Numbered from the stretch's first letter, positions 45,367-54,584 are shown. The stretch is 64,000 nucleotides of DNA from Flavobacterium aquatile LMG 4008 = ATCC 11947 (GCF_000757385.1 NZ_JRHH01000004.1:124001-188000); one strand, 5' to 3'. A program made the numbers and translations. Notes: generated by a model from the sequence alone, not told the origin.

Positions 45367-47340
45367 TTATTCTCTACATTCAATTCTTCTCATTTCAATT
45401 TTTTCTGGCGCATGAAGCACTAATGGGAATTGTTCAACTTTAACAGAACTACTGTCAAGCCCAAATCCTTTTTCTTCTGATAAACTAAATTTTTTCAGGA
45501 AGAAATAGGCATTCATAACTGTATTTTCGAAAATGGTTAAATCGCTATCATTTGAAAGAAATTTTTCTGAAAGTACAAACTTAAAGTCTCCAATGATATT
45601 GTTTTTATTTAATGATTCATAACGACTTGTAATATCAACCTCGCCGCGTTGAACCATGTCTTTTATTACTTGTTTGAACATCAAATTGATTTTTGTAGCT
45701 TCTCTAAATCCAAGATAAAAATCAATTCTATAAATATCATCTTTTACAAGTTCGGTAACTTTGTATTCTTTTTTATACGGTTCGCTTAAGATATTTACGT
45801 GAACAAACCAGTATATATCAGCTCTTTTTGGTCTTTTTTGTAAAATAGAATACATTACTTTCTCTTCAATTTCATCACTTCTCATGGAATTGGTCATGTA
45901 AACTAAGTGTGTAGCATATTTTGGAATTGATAAATCAACACTCAACTCTGCAAGAACTTTTTTATAAGAATCGATTTTTACAATTTTGGTGTATGTTTTA
46001 CTAATTTGCTTCGCTAAATACCATGTTGACATTATTGATATCAAGATAATTGCAATGATTAATGTTACAAAACCGCCGTGTAAAAACTTGGTTACATTAG
46101 CATAAAGAAAACAAAATTCAATTGCTAAATACAAGGTTATCAACGGAACGATATAGTACATTTTTACCCTTTTCATAATTAAATAAAAATTAAGTAAAAT
46201 GGTGGTCATAATCATGGTTAGAACAATTGCCAAACCATATGCATGTTCCATATTGCTCGATTCTTTAAAATACAAAACGATACCAATACAACCTAATAAA
46301 AGTAACCAGTTTATGGAAGGAATATAAAGTTGACCTTTTTCTTCTGTTGGGTATTTAATTCTTGCTTTAGGCCAAAAATTTAATCTTATTGCTTCATTAA
46401 TTAAGGTAAAAGAACCACTAATTAAAGCTTGGGATGCAATTACCGCAGCCAAAGTTGCAATTACCACGCCTATTGGTTGAAACCATGTTTCCATAATTAA
46501 ATAGAATGGATTTCCGTTTTTTCCACCGAGTTCTGCTAACGTCTGTCCTTCGTGAGAAATCAAATAGGCACCTTGTCCGAAGTAATTCAGTAGTAACATT
46601 ATTTTTACAAAAATCCAACTTACTCTGATGTTTTTACGACCGCAATGTCCCATGTCAGAATATAAGGCTTCAGCTCCGGTTGTACATAAAAATACAGCAC
46701 CAAGAACAAAGAAACCTTCTGGATGAGCAGATAATAAATGATAAGCGTAATAAGGATTTAATGCTTTAAATACAGCAAAATTTTGAACTACTTGAATGCT
46801 TCCAAGAATTCCTAACATTGAAAACCAGACTAACATCATTGGCGCGAAAAACTTTCCAACAAGCTTAGTTCCGTATTGTTGAATGATAAATAAAATTATC
46901 AAAATAACAATAACTATTGGAATCGTATTTAATTCAGGTTTAAATATTTTTAATCCTTCAACGGCCGAAGAAACCGAAATTGGAGGTGTAATAATTCCGT
47001 CGGCTAAAAGTGTACTTCCACCAATAATTGCTGGAACAATGAGCCATTTTATTTTTGTTTTTTTAACTAAAGCAAATAAGGCAAAAATTCCTCCTTCACC
47101 ATGATTATCTGCACTTAACGTGATTATTACGTACTTTAATGTTGTTTGTAAAGTAAGTGTCCAAAAAATACAAGATATTCCTCCTAAAACAATATCAGAC
47201 GTGATAGCATATTGTCCTAAAATTGCTTTCATTACATATAATGGTGAAGTACCAATATCCCCAAAAATAATTCCTAATGTAACTAATAAACCTGCTGTAG
47301 ATAATTTGCTATGAATGTTTTGATGGCTGTGTGAGCTCAT
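45367..47340 (-). CDS. kup: Kup-family potassium uptake transporter
   Basis: A 657-residue inner-membrane protein with about 12 helices in the first 440 residues and a soluble C-terminal domain. The hallmark GIIFGDIGTSPLYVMKAIL at residues 18-36 forms part of the ion path. ADNHGEGGIFALFALVKK and the later GALFL/GAEALYSDMGHCG helix region also match. It brings in K+ with protons. A TACCTTTG box lies upstream and a strong hairpin downstream, so it is a single-gene unit. Confidence 0.95.
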   Translation of the reverse strand: MSSHSHQNIHSKLSTAGLLVTLGIIFGDIGTSPLYVMKAILGQYAITSDIVLGGISCIFWTLTLQTTLKYVIITLSADNHGEGGIFALFALVKKTKIKWLIVPAIIGGSTLLADGIITPPISVSSAVEGLKIFKPELNTIPIVIVILIILFIIQQYGTKLVGKFFAPMMLVWFSMLGILGSIQVVQNFAVFKALNPYYAYHLLSAHPEGFFVLGAVFLCTTGAEALYSDMGHCGRKNIRVSWIFVKIMLLLNYFGQGAYLISHEGQTLAELGGKNGNPFYLIMETWFQPIGVVIATLAAVIASQALISGSFTLINEAIRLNFWPKARIKYPTEEKGQLYIPSINWLLLLGCIGIVLYFKESSNMEHAYGLAIVLTMIMTTILLNFYLIMKRVKMYYIVPLITLYLAIEFCFLYANVTKFLHGGFVTLIIAIILISIMSTWYLAKQISKTYTKIVKIDSYKKVLAELSVDLSIPKYATHLVYMTNSMRSDEIEEKVMYSILQKRPKRADIYWFVHVNILSEPYKKEYKVTELVKDDIYRIDFYLGFREATKINLMFKQVIKDMVQRGEVDITSRYESLNKNNIIGDFKFVLSEKFLSNDSDLTIFENTVMNAYFFLKKFSLSEEKGFGLDSSSVKVEQFPLVLHAPEKIEMRRIECRE

Positions 47341-47362
47341 AATTATATATTAAAAAAGACTA

Positions 47363-47370
47363 CAAAGGTA
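47363..47370 (-). promoter_or_regulatory. Promoter -7 box of kup
   Basis: On the minus strand this reads TACCTTTG, 22 bases before the kup ATG, within a 100-base gap. Confidence 0.45.
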
Positions 47371-47442
47371 TTATATTTAGATAATTGAAATAAAAAAAGC
47401 ACCGAATATTTTCGATGCTTTCTAATTTATTATAATTATGAA

Positions 47443-48663
47443 TTATCTTCTTGAAGAATCTCCACCTCTGTTTCCAGAATTTCCACCTCTATTTCCTGAT
47501 GAATTTCCGCCTCTTGGAGCGCTACTTTCTGATTTACTAGTTTGACGTTGAGCAACATTTCCAGAATTTCTAGAAGAAGAATTTCCTCTTGGAGCTGCAT
47601 CAGCATAGTTTCTAGAATTATTGCTTCTTTGTGAAGCTTCATTTCCTCTATTTGTAGCTGTTCTTACTGGCGTACTTTCATTGTTTCTAACTGTAGCATT
47701 TCCTCTGTTTGTAGACGTTCTTACAGGAGTGTTTTCATTATTTCTAACAGTCGAATTTCCTCTATTAGTATTTGTTCTTACAGGAGTATTTTCATTATTT
47801 CTAACTGTTGCGTTTCCTCTTGTCGTTGCAGTTCTTACAGGTGTTGAAGTAGAATTTCTTACGCCTGGATTTCTTGAAGTACTATTTGCAACATCATTTC
47901 TAGTTGATCCAACCGTTCTAATATTTCTATTTCTATCTAACTCATATCGGTTTGTGTAACCAGCATTTCTTCTTTCAAAAGAACGATTTGGATGTTGTCT
48001 TTCATAGTAATTTCCTCTTCGGCTGTAATAATTATTGTAAGCAACTTGACATCTTCTATAATTTACATAATTGTAGTGATGGTTGAAGTTGATGTGAATT
48101 CCGATGTTGTTTCTATATCTAAAAACTGGATACGGATTCCAAGCATAATAATAACTTGGATAATAACCCCAATACCAAGCAGAGTAATAAGGTCTGTATC
48201 TTGGTGTCCAGAAGTAATTGTAAATTATCGGAGTACTTACATAAACTGGCTCATAAATATAATTTTGACCATACATATAAACATCTCCAACAACTTGAAC
48301 TTGAACTCTATTGTTACTGTCTTTTTCAACTTCTACAGTTGCAACATCTTGAAAAGTATCTCTACCAAGAACTGATTGCAAAACAATTAAGTGCGTTCTT
48401 CCTTCTACCGTTTCAATAACTCTTAAATAATCAACTTGATTATCACCGTTAAGATCTAAATTAGAAATTTGATTTTTAGGATCATTTAATCGTTGTTCAA
48501 AATCTTCTAAATCTCTAGAATCTCCAAAGATAGATGCGACAGCTCTCAAATCAAGGTTGTCACTAATTTCAGAACTTGAAGCATTCACTGTAGTTCTGTC
48601 TTGTGCAAATGAGTTCAAAAATAGAAAACTCAGCAGGGACGAAAGGAATATTTTAGTTTTCAT
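47443..48663 (-). CDS. Secreted Arg/Asn-rich repeat protein, function unknown
   Basis: A 406-residue protein with a signal peptide (IFLSSLLSFLFLNSFAQ). An N-terminal domain of about 110 residues includes LNGDNQVDYLRVIE, which resembles a calcium-binding EF-hand-like loop, and a Tyr/Trp-rich segment follows. The C-terminal half is very rich in Arg, Asn, Ser and Gly. It contains a tandem 19-residue repeat of the type TNRGNSTVRNNENTPVR in about four copies and ends in Gly/Arg-rich runs. The tail looks disordered and positively charged. I recognise no enzyme in it. The gene stands alone. Confidence 0.8.
   Translation of the reverse strand: MKTKIFLSSLLSFLFLNSFAQDRTTVNASSSEISDNLDLRAVASIFGDSRDLEDFEQRLNDPKNQISNLDLNGDNQVDYLRVIETVEGRTHLIVLQSVLGRDTFQDVATVEVEKDSNNRVQVQVVGDVYMYGQNYIYEPVYVSTPIIYNYFWTPRYRPYYSAWYWGYYPSYYYAWNPYPVFRYRNNIGIHINFNHHYNYVNYRRCQVAYNNYYSRRGNYYERQHPNRSFERRNAGYTNRYELDRNRNIRTVGSTRNDVANSTSRNPGVRNSTSTPVRTATTRGNATVRNNENTPVRTNTNRGNSTVRNNENTPVRTSTNRGNATVRNNESTPVRTATNRGNEASQRSNNSRNYADAAPRGNSSSRNSGNVAQRQTSKSESSAPRGGNSSGNRGGNSGNRGGDSSRR
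47638..47850 (-). repeat. 57-bp in-frame tandem repeat
   Basis: The string GTTCTTAC followed by GG recurs at 47660, 47717, 47774 and 47831, exactly 57 bases apart. The units are nearly identical and encode 19-residue repeats in the gene at 47443-48663. Copy number may vary between strains. Confidence 0.85.
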
Positions 48664-48789
48664 AATGTAAATATATTTTAGTTTATAATAGCATTTGATA
48701 ATCTCAAACCAATATCTGTGCCAAGAATAAACATTTACAAATCATTAACAATTAGTATTCGTATCTTAGCATCAAATAACAACCATTTT

Positions 48790-49839
48790 ATGAAAAAAAA
48801 TCTATTTATTATAGCAATTTCAATTTCAATTATTTCTTGTAAATCAAGTAAAGTTGATAATGAAAAATCCTTTACATCGGTAAAAATTGATACTATTCTT
48901 AATGATAAAATTAGTATTCGAGCTATCACTGTTTCTAATGATAAAGTGTGGTATGCAGCCGATAAAAGTAGAGTAGGTTATGTAAGTTTGATTGATGCTA
49001 ATAAAACTCAAAAGGAAATATCTAAAGGAGATTTAAAAGTAGAATACAGAAGTATTGCTCAAACTTCCAATTCAATTTTTGCTTTAAATGTTGCCAATCC
49101 TGCTTTGTTATTTAAATTATCTAAAGATTTGGTTAAGAGTAAATTAGTTTATGAAGAAAAGCACGAAAAAGTATTTTATGATAGTATGCAATTTTGGAAT
49201 GACAACGAAGGAATTGCTATTGGTGATCCAATTGACGGTTGTTTTTGTGTTCTAATTACAAGAAATGGAGGCGATACTTGGAATAAAATTCCGTGTGAAA
49301 AATTACCGACAATTGATGAAGGTGAAGCTTTTTTTGCGGCAAGTAACACCAATATTATTATAAAAGGAAACAACACATGGTTGGTGTCTGGAGGAAAAAA
49401 ATCTAGAGTTTTCTTTTCATCAGATAAAGGAAAATCGTGGAGTGTTTATGAAACTCCAATTGTTCAAGGACAAGAAATGACTGGAATTTTTACTGCCGAT
49501 TTCTATGATTCTAAAATTGGATTTATTGCTGGTGGAAATTATGAAAAACTAAATCAGAATTTTCAGAATAAAGCCATTACTAAAGATGGCGGAAAAACTT
49601 GGAACCTAGTAGGCGAGAAGCAAGGTTTTGGATATGCTTCTTGCGTTCAATTTGTGCCAAAAAGTAAAGGTAAACAACTAGTTTGTGTTGGCGCCAACGG
49701 ATTATATTATTCGAAAGATAGCGGAAACTCTTGGAAACAATTCTCAAAAGATGCAACGTTTTTCACCATAAGATTTGTTGATGAAAATACTGCAATTGCC
49801 GCAGGAAAAGATAAAATTGTGAAAATAGAATTCAAATAG
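48790..49839 (+). CDS. BNR/YCF48-like beta-propeller lipoprotein
   Basis: A 349-residue lipoprotein (FIIAISISIISCKSSK, lipobox cysteine near residue 17) carrying a seven-bladed propeller with repeated Asp-box motifs. Examples are SRNGGDTWNKI-like TRNGGDTWNK, SSDKGKSWSVYE, TKDGGKTWNLVG and SKDSGNSWKQFS. Similar proteins are annotated as photosystem II assembly factor-like or oxidoreductase, but no enzymatic site is visible. The ATG at 48790 is preferred over one 72 bases upstream because it starts the signal peptide. It ends with a strong hairpin. Confidence 0.85.
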   Translation: MKKNLFIIAISISIISCKSSKVDNEKSFTSVKIDTILNDKISIRAITVSNDKVWYAADKSRVGYVSLIDANKTQKEISKGDLKVEYRSIAQTSNSIFALNVANPALLFKLSKDLVKSKLVYEEKHEKVFYDSMQFWNDNEGIAIGDPIDGCFCVLITRNGGDTWNKIPCEKLPTIDEGEAFFAASNTNIIIKGNNTWLVSGGKKSRVFFSSDKGKSWSVYETPIVQGQEMTGIFTADFYDSKIGFIAGGNYEKLNQNFQNKAITKDGGKTWNLVGEKQGFGYASCVQFVPKSKGKQLVCVGANGLYYSKDSGNSWKQFSKDATFFTIRFVDENTAIAAGKDKIVKIEFK

Positions 49840-49863
49840 AAGAATTCAGATTTAATATTCATA

Positions 49864-49897
49864 AAAAAAGCGATTTTCATTTGAAAATCGCTTTTTT
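49864..49897 (+). terminator. Terminator of the BNR lipoprotein gene
   Basis: A perfect 16-base stem AAAAAAGCGATTTTCA with its complement and a TT loop is followed by T-rich DNA. The same hairpin recurs at 53444-53475. Confidence 0.8.
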
Positions 49898-49965
49898 ACC
49901 TTTTATGTGTAAGCTAAATTTAAGTTCAAGAAATTAACCCGAAACCCGAAACTCGAAACCCAAAA

Positions 49966-50418
49966 CTATCTCCTAATCTTCTTATCTCTATATTGTTGTA
50001 ACAATTTTTTACTAAATTCACCTTCGGCTTTTTTCAATTTCAAAATCTTAACTGACGGTAAAATGGTTTTCAAAGTAGAAATGAATTTTTTTCTCAACTG
50101 ATGCAATTCATCGTCGGCACTTTCCATTTGATTTAATAATACTGTTGCTTCTTTTTCGGACAATTTTTCGGAGCTTTCAAATCGATCGATGTAACTCTTC
50201 ATTCTATCTCTTTTTAACTCCATTTGTTTGTCTTCAAATTCATTGTAAACAGGCCAAAACTTTGCTGACTCATCTGGTGTTAGTTGCAATTCACTTGTTA
50301 TGTATGCTACTTTTAAAGAACGTACTTGATCTCTTTTTTCTCTAAATTTTCCAGGTTGTCCAAATGTTGCTACCGAAAAGAAGAATAAAAGTAAGGATAG
50401 TAATTTATAATTTTTCAT
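49966..50418 (-). CDS. Spy/CpxP-like periplasmic stress protein
   Basis: A 150-residue secreted protein with a signal peptide (YKLLSLLLFFFSVATFGQ) followed by an all-helical, highly charged chain. It contains ITSELQLTPDESAKFWPVYN, the LTxxQ-like motif of Spy/CpxP periplasmic chaperones and metal sensors. In many Bacteroidota such a gene follows an ECF sigma factor and a membrane anti-sigma protein, exactly the order here. It is probably a regulated output or sensor of envelope stress. Spacing to the upstream gene is 11 bases. Confidence 0.78.
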   Translation of the reverse strand: MKNYKLLSLLLFFFSVATFGQPGKFREKRDQVRSLKVAYITSELQLTPDESAKFWPVYNEFEDKQMELKRDRMKSYIDRFESSEKLSEKEATVLLNQMESADDELHQLRKKFISTLKTILPSVKILKLKKAEGEFSKKLLQQYRDKKIRR

Positions 50419-50429
50419 AATATGTATTT

Positions 50430-50852
50430 TTAATTTGTAATGTAATATTCTGTATTTGAATCCTCATATAATGCTTGTTTTAAAGCTTCTTCATCTAAAG
50501 AATTAGTGATTTCAATTTCAGCAATATCTTCTTTGTCAAGTAATTTTATGATTTCTTCATCTGATAATGAAGCATGATACGCCAAATAATTTTCTATTTC
50601 ATTGGTTTCTGTTGTTGCTATTTCAGTGGTTGTAGATTGAAATTGATTTGCCAACGGAATTGTTAGCGAAAGCACTAAAATTGCTGCCACAGAATATACC
50701 CAACGCTTATTTCTATCCCATAGCGAAATTATTTTTGGCTCTTCTGTGGGTAATTGATTCATTACCTTTTCAGAAAAAGTATCAAAATAATTATCCGGAA
50801 TTTGGAATCCCGATTTTATTTTTGGTTCGTTATCTAATTTAAAATTATTCAT
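50430..50852 (-). CDS. Putative membrane anti-sigma factor
   Basis: A 140-residue protein with one membrane helix near residues 52-70 (WVYSVAAILVLSLTIPLA). The cytoplasmic N-terminus contains IPDNYFDTFSEKVMNQLP, a short motif common in proteins encoded after Bacteroidota ECF sigma factors. The acidic C-terminal half is extracytoplasmic (LSDEEIIKLLDKEDIAEIEI). No zinc-binding HCC motif is present. The anti-sigma role is inferred from topology and from the position 30 bases after the sigma gene. Confidence 0.68.
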   Translation of the reverse strand: MNNFKLDNEPKIKSGFQIPDNYFDTFSEKVMNQLPTEEPKIISLWDRNKRWVYSVAAILVLSLTIPLANQFQSTTTEIATTETNEIENYLAYHASLSDEEIIKLLDKEDIAEIEITNSLDEEALKQALYEDSNTEYYITN

Positions 50853-50882
50853 ATCTATAAGACTTTAATTGTTCTTAAAGGT

Positions 50883-51425
50883 TTAATTAGTATTCATATA
50901 TTCTTCAATTTTCTTCACCGCATGATGGTACGATGCTTTCAATCCACCAACAGATGTTCCTAAAATTTCGGATATTTCTTCATATTTTAATTCTTCAAAA
51001 TATTTCATTTTAAAGACTAATTGTTGTTTTTCTGGAAGCAAAGCAATTGATTTTTGCAATTTTATTTGAATATCATTTCCGTCAAAGTATACATCGGCTT
51101 TTAGATTTTCTACAATTTTAGTTTGCATGGCTTCGCTTGTGGTTCCGTTTCGCTTGGCTTTGTTGTTGATGAAAGTTATAGCTTCGTTTGTTGCAATGCG
51201 ATACATCCATGAAAACAATTTACTGTCGCCTTTAAATCCGTTTAAATATTGAAAAACTTTGATAAAGGTATTTTGTAAAACGTCATCAGTATCATCGTGA
51301 TTCAAAACAATATTTCGAATATGATTGTACAACGGACGTTGGTATTCGCGCATAAGTTTTTGAAACGCAATATTTTGCGTTTTCGGATTTAATAATTCTT
51401 CAATAAAATCTTTTTCTTCTTGCAA
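50883..51425 (-). CDS. ECF-type RNA polymerase sigma factor
   Basis: A 180-residue sigma-70 family protein with region 2 (NHDDTDDVLQNTFIKVFQYL and KLFSWMYRIATNEAITFIN) and region 4 (LPEKQQLVFKMKYFEELKYE then EISEILGTSVGGLKASYHH). Regions 1 and 3 are absent, as in extracytoplasmic-function sigma factors. It heads a three-gene unit with the membrane protein and the Spy-like protein, and probably directs an envelope-stress regulon. Confidence 0.93.
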   Translation of the reverse strand: MQEEKDFIEELLNPKTQNIAFQKLMREYQRPLYNHIRNIVLNHDDTDDVLQNTFIKVFQYLNGFKGDSKLFSWMYRIATNEAITFINNKAKRNGTTSEAMQTKIVENLKADVYFDGNDIQIKLQKSIALLPEKQQLVFKMKYFEELKYEEISEILGTSVGGLKASYHHAVKKIEEYMNTN

Positions 51426-51485
51426 AGTGAAAATTTATAAGTAAGAATAAAGATAATCGAAAAGGTTTAATCTGACGATAAAAAA

Positions 51486-52595
51486 TTACGGATTAACGGT
51501 TTCTTCTAAAGGAGTTGCTGGTTTTGCAACACTAGTTGAATCTTTTGGTTTAGAATAAGTTGGTTTTCTAGGAACAACTTTTGGCAAAACTGGAACATAA
51601 ATTTCTGTTACCCATTTCGAAGGTTGCTTTTCGTCCTCGACACCTTTTCTATAAATTTCAATAACTTGTTGTGATGGATTTCTAACTAACTTTTGTTTAT
51701 TGATAAAATCAAATGTTTTTGCCCAAGCTTTTTGAGTATGTGAACGATCGCCTGTAAGTGTAGTTTTTACAGCAGTAAACGGTAACATATTTGCCCATTC
51801 AATATCACTTCCTGGGGAAAATCGGAGCGAATCTCTAACAGGAATGCAAACCGATAATCCTATGATATCATTCGTTTTATCGTATTTATTGTAAATTACA
51901 AAAGGTTTTCCAGTGCTAACAATATTATTTTTTTTGAAGAAGAGTTCCATCTTTGGAATCATAATTTTTAAATTCTTAGCAACGCTTTTTTCCTTACATG
52001 TAATTGATTGTTTCAAATAAAATCCACCCGGACGATTTACAATGGCGTTTACTTTTATATTAAATGTATTAAGTTCAAAATCTAAAGTCTTATCTAAATT
52101 TTCCAGCGTTTTTGCATAAACATCTTCAACTGTTGATTTTATTCCACCATTAAAAAAAGCAAGAATTTTCGATTTGAAATCAAGTTTTCCTAAACTTATT
52201 AATGTAACTTTTGTACCACCAACTGTATCTTTAAATTTCCAAGTAATAGAAGCTTCTTCGCCATTACTTATCATTTTTTGAGAAATACTGTCGTTTTGCT
52301 TGAAAGATAATGTTGTAACTTTTCCATCGCTATCAGTTCCATCCCAAGTGATAAATGAATTTTTACCAATTGTTCTATTCGAATAATTTAATTGAGTTCC
52401 TTTATCATCAACAATCCACGAACTAAAAGTTTCCCAGTTTTTAAAATCGTTTACATAATTGTAGACAGTGGCTTTTTGGGTTTTGATTACTTTGCTTCTA
52501 GAAATATCATAATTTGCTTTCTGTGTAGAAACAAAAACCGATAATCCGATAAAAAAAAGTAAAACTAGAAGTAAAATGTATTTAAGAATTCTCAT
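51486..52595 (-). CDS. SRPBCC-domain membrane-anchored protein
   Basis: A 369-residue protein with one N-terminal membrane helix (ILKYILLLVLLFFIGLSVFV). An SRPBCC/polyketide-cyclase-like domain follows (KVIKTQKATVYNYVNDFKNW, SFITWDGTDSDGK, ASITWKFKDTVGGTKVTL). A second half resembles a GyrI/effector-binding fold (FVIYNKYDKTNDIIGLSVCI). The end is proline-rich. It probably binds a small ligand at the membrane; no ligand is identifiable. It is adjacent to but separated from the sigma operon by 60 bases. Confidence 0.78.
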   Translation of the reverse strand: MRILKYILLLVLLFFIGLSVFVSTQKANYDISRSKVIKTQKATVYNYVNDFKNWETFSSWIVDDKGTQLNYSNRTIGKNSFITWDGTDSDGKVTTLSFKQNDSISQKMISNGEEASITWKFKDTVGGTKVTLISLGKLDFKSKILAFFNGGIKSTVEDVYAKTLENLDKTLDFELNTFNIKVNAIVNRPGGFYLKQSITCKEKSVAKNLKIMIPKMELFFKKNNIVSTGKPFVIYNKYDKTNDIIGLSVCIPVRDSLRFSPGSDIEWANMLPFTAVKTTLTGDRSHTQKAWAKTFDFINKQKLVRNPSQQVIEIYRKGVEDEKQPSKWVTEIYVPVLPKVVPRKPTYSKPKDSTSVAKPATPLEETVNP

Positions 52596-52685
52596 GTCAG
52601 TTTATATGGTTGGTGCAGTAAAAATAATAAAATAATTGAGTCATTGAACGATAGTTGATTTGAAGTTCAATAAATACTGATTTTA

Positions 52686-52874
52686 TTAATGTTTGAAGAA
52701 AACTTTAATTAAAAAAAGCATCAAAATAAAAAGAATGAATCCAATTAAAACCCAATAACTTCCTTTATAAAATTTTTGATGTAAATTTTTATCTCCTTTG
52801 TAAGCATAAGTAATTGCTATAACAAACGCTACAAAAAAGAGTGCAGCAAATATCCATTGTCCTTTACTAAACAT
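52686..52874 (-). CDS. Small two-helix membrane protein
   Basis: A 62-residue protein with two hydrophobic helices (WIFAALFFVAFVIAITYAYK and YWVLIGFILFILMLFLIKVF) joined by a basic loop (KGDKNLHQKFYKGS). No family function is known to me. It precedes the SRPBCC gene by 90 bases in the same direction. The composition and clean start support it as a real gene. Confidence 0.7.
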   Translation of the reverse strand: MFSKGQWIFAALFFVAFVIAITYAYKGDKNLHQKFYKGSYWVLIGFILFILMLFLIKVFFKH

Positions 52875-53022
52875 GATTTAATTTATTTTTCAACAAAAAT
52901 AGTTAATTGTTTTTGATGTGATGTTGAATTTTTAAAAAGAAAACTTTCTATTTTTATGACGTACAAAATTGAACTTATAAATTAGGTTAAGATTGTTTTT
53001 ATCCTCTAAATAACAAAAAAAT

Positions 53023-53406
53023 ATGCAAAAAAAACTCAACGCGGTAAAGGAATTTCACACATCATTCAAGATTGGATACAGTGAAGAAATGAAAGGAAGT
53101 CTTGGTGAAAGCAAAAATTTACTACGATATAATTTAATGAAAGAAGAGAATGAAGAATATCTAGAGGCTGCGCAAAATGATGATATTGTGGAAATTGCCG
53201 ACGCACTTGGCGACATGCTTTACATTCTATGCGGAACAATTATCGAACACGGATTACAAGATAAAATTGAAGAGGTTTTCAATGAAATTCAACGAAGTAA
53301 TATGAGCAAATTGGGCGAAGATGGAAAACCAATTTACAGAGAAGACGGAAAAGTAATGAAAGGTCCAAATTATTTCAAACCCAATTTCGAAGCCATTTTA
53401 AAATAG
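53023..53406 (+). CDS. MazG-like nucleotide pyrophosphohydrolase
   Basis: A 127-residue all-helical protein of the MazG/HisE superfamily. It has LMKEENEEYLEAAQNDDIVE (the EExxE metal-binding helix) and ADALGDMLYILCGT (the DxxxD helix), the two acidic pairs that bind Mg. The C-terminal IYREDGKVMKGPNYFKPN tail is typical of a phage- and bacterium-shared subfamily. It probably hydrolyses nucleotide triphosphates or phosphoribosyl-ATP-like substrates. It stands alone between divergent and convergent neighbours. Confidence 0.85.
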   Translation: MQKKLNAVKEFHTSFKIGYSEEMKGSLGESKNLLRYNLMKEENEEYLEAAQNDDIVEIADALGDMLYILCGTIIEHGLQDKIEEVFNEIQRSNMSKLGEDGKPIYREDGKVMKGPNYFKPNFEAILK

Positions 53407-53443
53407 TAAGCAGATGGCAGATTTCAGTTTAAACCTGTAAAAT

Positions 53444-53475
53444 AAAAAGCGATTTTCATTTGAAAATCGCTTTTT
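53444..53475. terminator. Bidirectional terminator between the MazG-like gene and ilvE
   Basis: A perfect stem AAAAAGCGATTTTCA with its complement and a TT loop separates two convergent genes. It is the same hairpin as at 49864-49897. Confidence 0.8.
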
Positions 53476-53516
53476 ATTTATTCTATATTTCCGAAATTTG
53501 TACAAAAATCTAAAAT

Positions 53517-54584
53517 CTAAACTTTCACAGTCCAGCCAAATGTATCTTCAGCCAATTTGTATTGAATTTTGGTTAAATCTTCTTTTAATTGCTGTGCAAA
53601 TGAATTTTCAACTTTAGGCAGTTGGTATTCTGTTCCTTGATAAGAGAAAGCTACAATCGGACTAACAACTGCAGCAGTTCCAGCTCCAAAAATTTCTTTC
53701 AAACTTCCGTCTTTTGCAGCATTTACTAATTCTTCTACTAAAACCGAACGAACTTCAACGTTCAATCCATCGCGTTTTGCTAAATCAATCAAACTTTTTC
53801 TCGTTACACCATCAAGAATTCTTTCACTAGTTGGTGCAGTATATAAGGTGTCATTAATTCTGAAGAAAACATTCATTGTTCCAGCTTCTTCTAGTTTTGT
53901 ATGAGTAGCATCATCGGTCCAAATAATTTGTTGAAAACCTTTAGCATTTGCTAATTTTGTTGGATAAAATTGTGCCGAATAATTTCCAGCCGCTTTTGCA
54001 GCACCAATTCCGCCATTTGCTGCACGACTATAATGTTCGGCAATAATTACTTTAACTTCACCAGAATAATATGATTTGGCAGGTGAAAGAATAATCATAA
54101 ATCTATATTGAGTCGATGGTTGCGCAATAACTCCAGATCCAATAGCAATCATAAATGGTCTAATATATAAGGTGTTTCCTAAACCTTTTTTAACCCATTC
54201 TTTTTCGATTTCTAGAATAGTTTTTAAACCATCAATAAAGATATCTTCTGGAACTTCTGGCATTGCCATTCTAACAGCCGATTTATTAAAACGAGTAAAA
54301 TTTTCATCAGGACGAAACAACCACACATCATCATTTTCATCTTTATAAGCTTTCATTCCTTCAAAAATAGCTTGACCATAATGAAAAACTTTAGCCGATG
54401 GATCAATCATAAAAGGCTCGTAAGGCTTTATAATTGGTTTTTGCCATGCGCCTTCTTTAAAATCGCAAACCAACATATGATCTGTGAAGATATTTCCAAA
54501 TAGAAGGTTTTCAAAATCTACTGAATCAATTTTTGAAGTAGTAGCTTTAACTATATCGATTTCGAGAGTACTTTTTAAACTCAT
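53517..54584 (-). CDS. ilvE: Branched-chain amino acid aminotransferase
   Basis: A 355-residue class IV PLP enzyme of the long (eukaryote/BCAT2-like) type. It has FHYGQAIFEGMKAYKDENDD, LYIRPFMIAIGSGVI, the PLP-lysine region GNYSAQFYPTKLANAKGFQQ and IFGAGTAAVVSPIVAFSYQG. It makes leucine, isoleucine and valine from their keto acids, or degrades them. It is a single gene with about 290 bases of very AT-rich noncoding DNA upstream, in which I see no other feature. Confidence 0.95.
   Translation of the reverse strand: MSLKSTLEIDIVKATTSKIDSVDFENLLFGNIFTDHMLVCDFKEGAWQKPIIKPYEPFMIDPSAKVFHYGQAIFEGMKAYKDENDDVWLFRPDENFTRFNKSAVRMAMPEVPEDIFIDGLKTILEIEKEWVKKGLGNTLYIRPFMIAIGSGVIAQPSTQYRFMIILSPAKSYYSGEVKVIIAEHYSRAANGGIGAAKAAGNYSAQFYPTKLANAKGFQQIIWTDDATHTKLEEAGTMNVFFRINDTLYTAPTSERILDGVTRKSLIDLAKRDGLNVEVRSVLVEELVNAAKDGSLKEIFGAGTAAVVSPIVAFSYQGTEYQLPKVENSFAQQLKEDLTKIQYKLAEDTFGWTVKV

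Noticed and set aside
47638..47850. CRISPR-like regular spacing
   Set aside because: The 57-base units are contiguous, coding and without unique spacers; no cas genes are present.
47621..48419. Long plus-strand frames opposite the Arg/Asn-rich gene
   Set aside because: Repeats in the real gene generate periodic hydrophobic antisense translations; no start signals support them.
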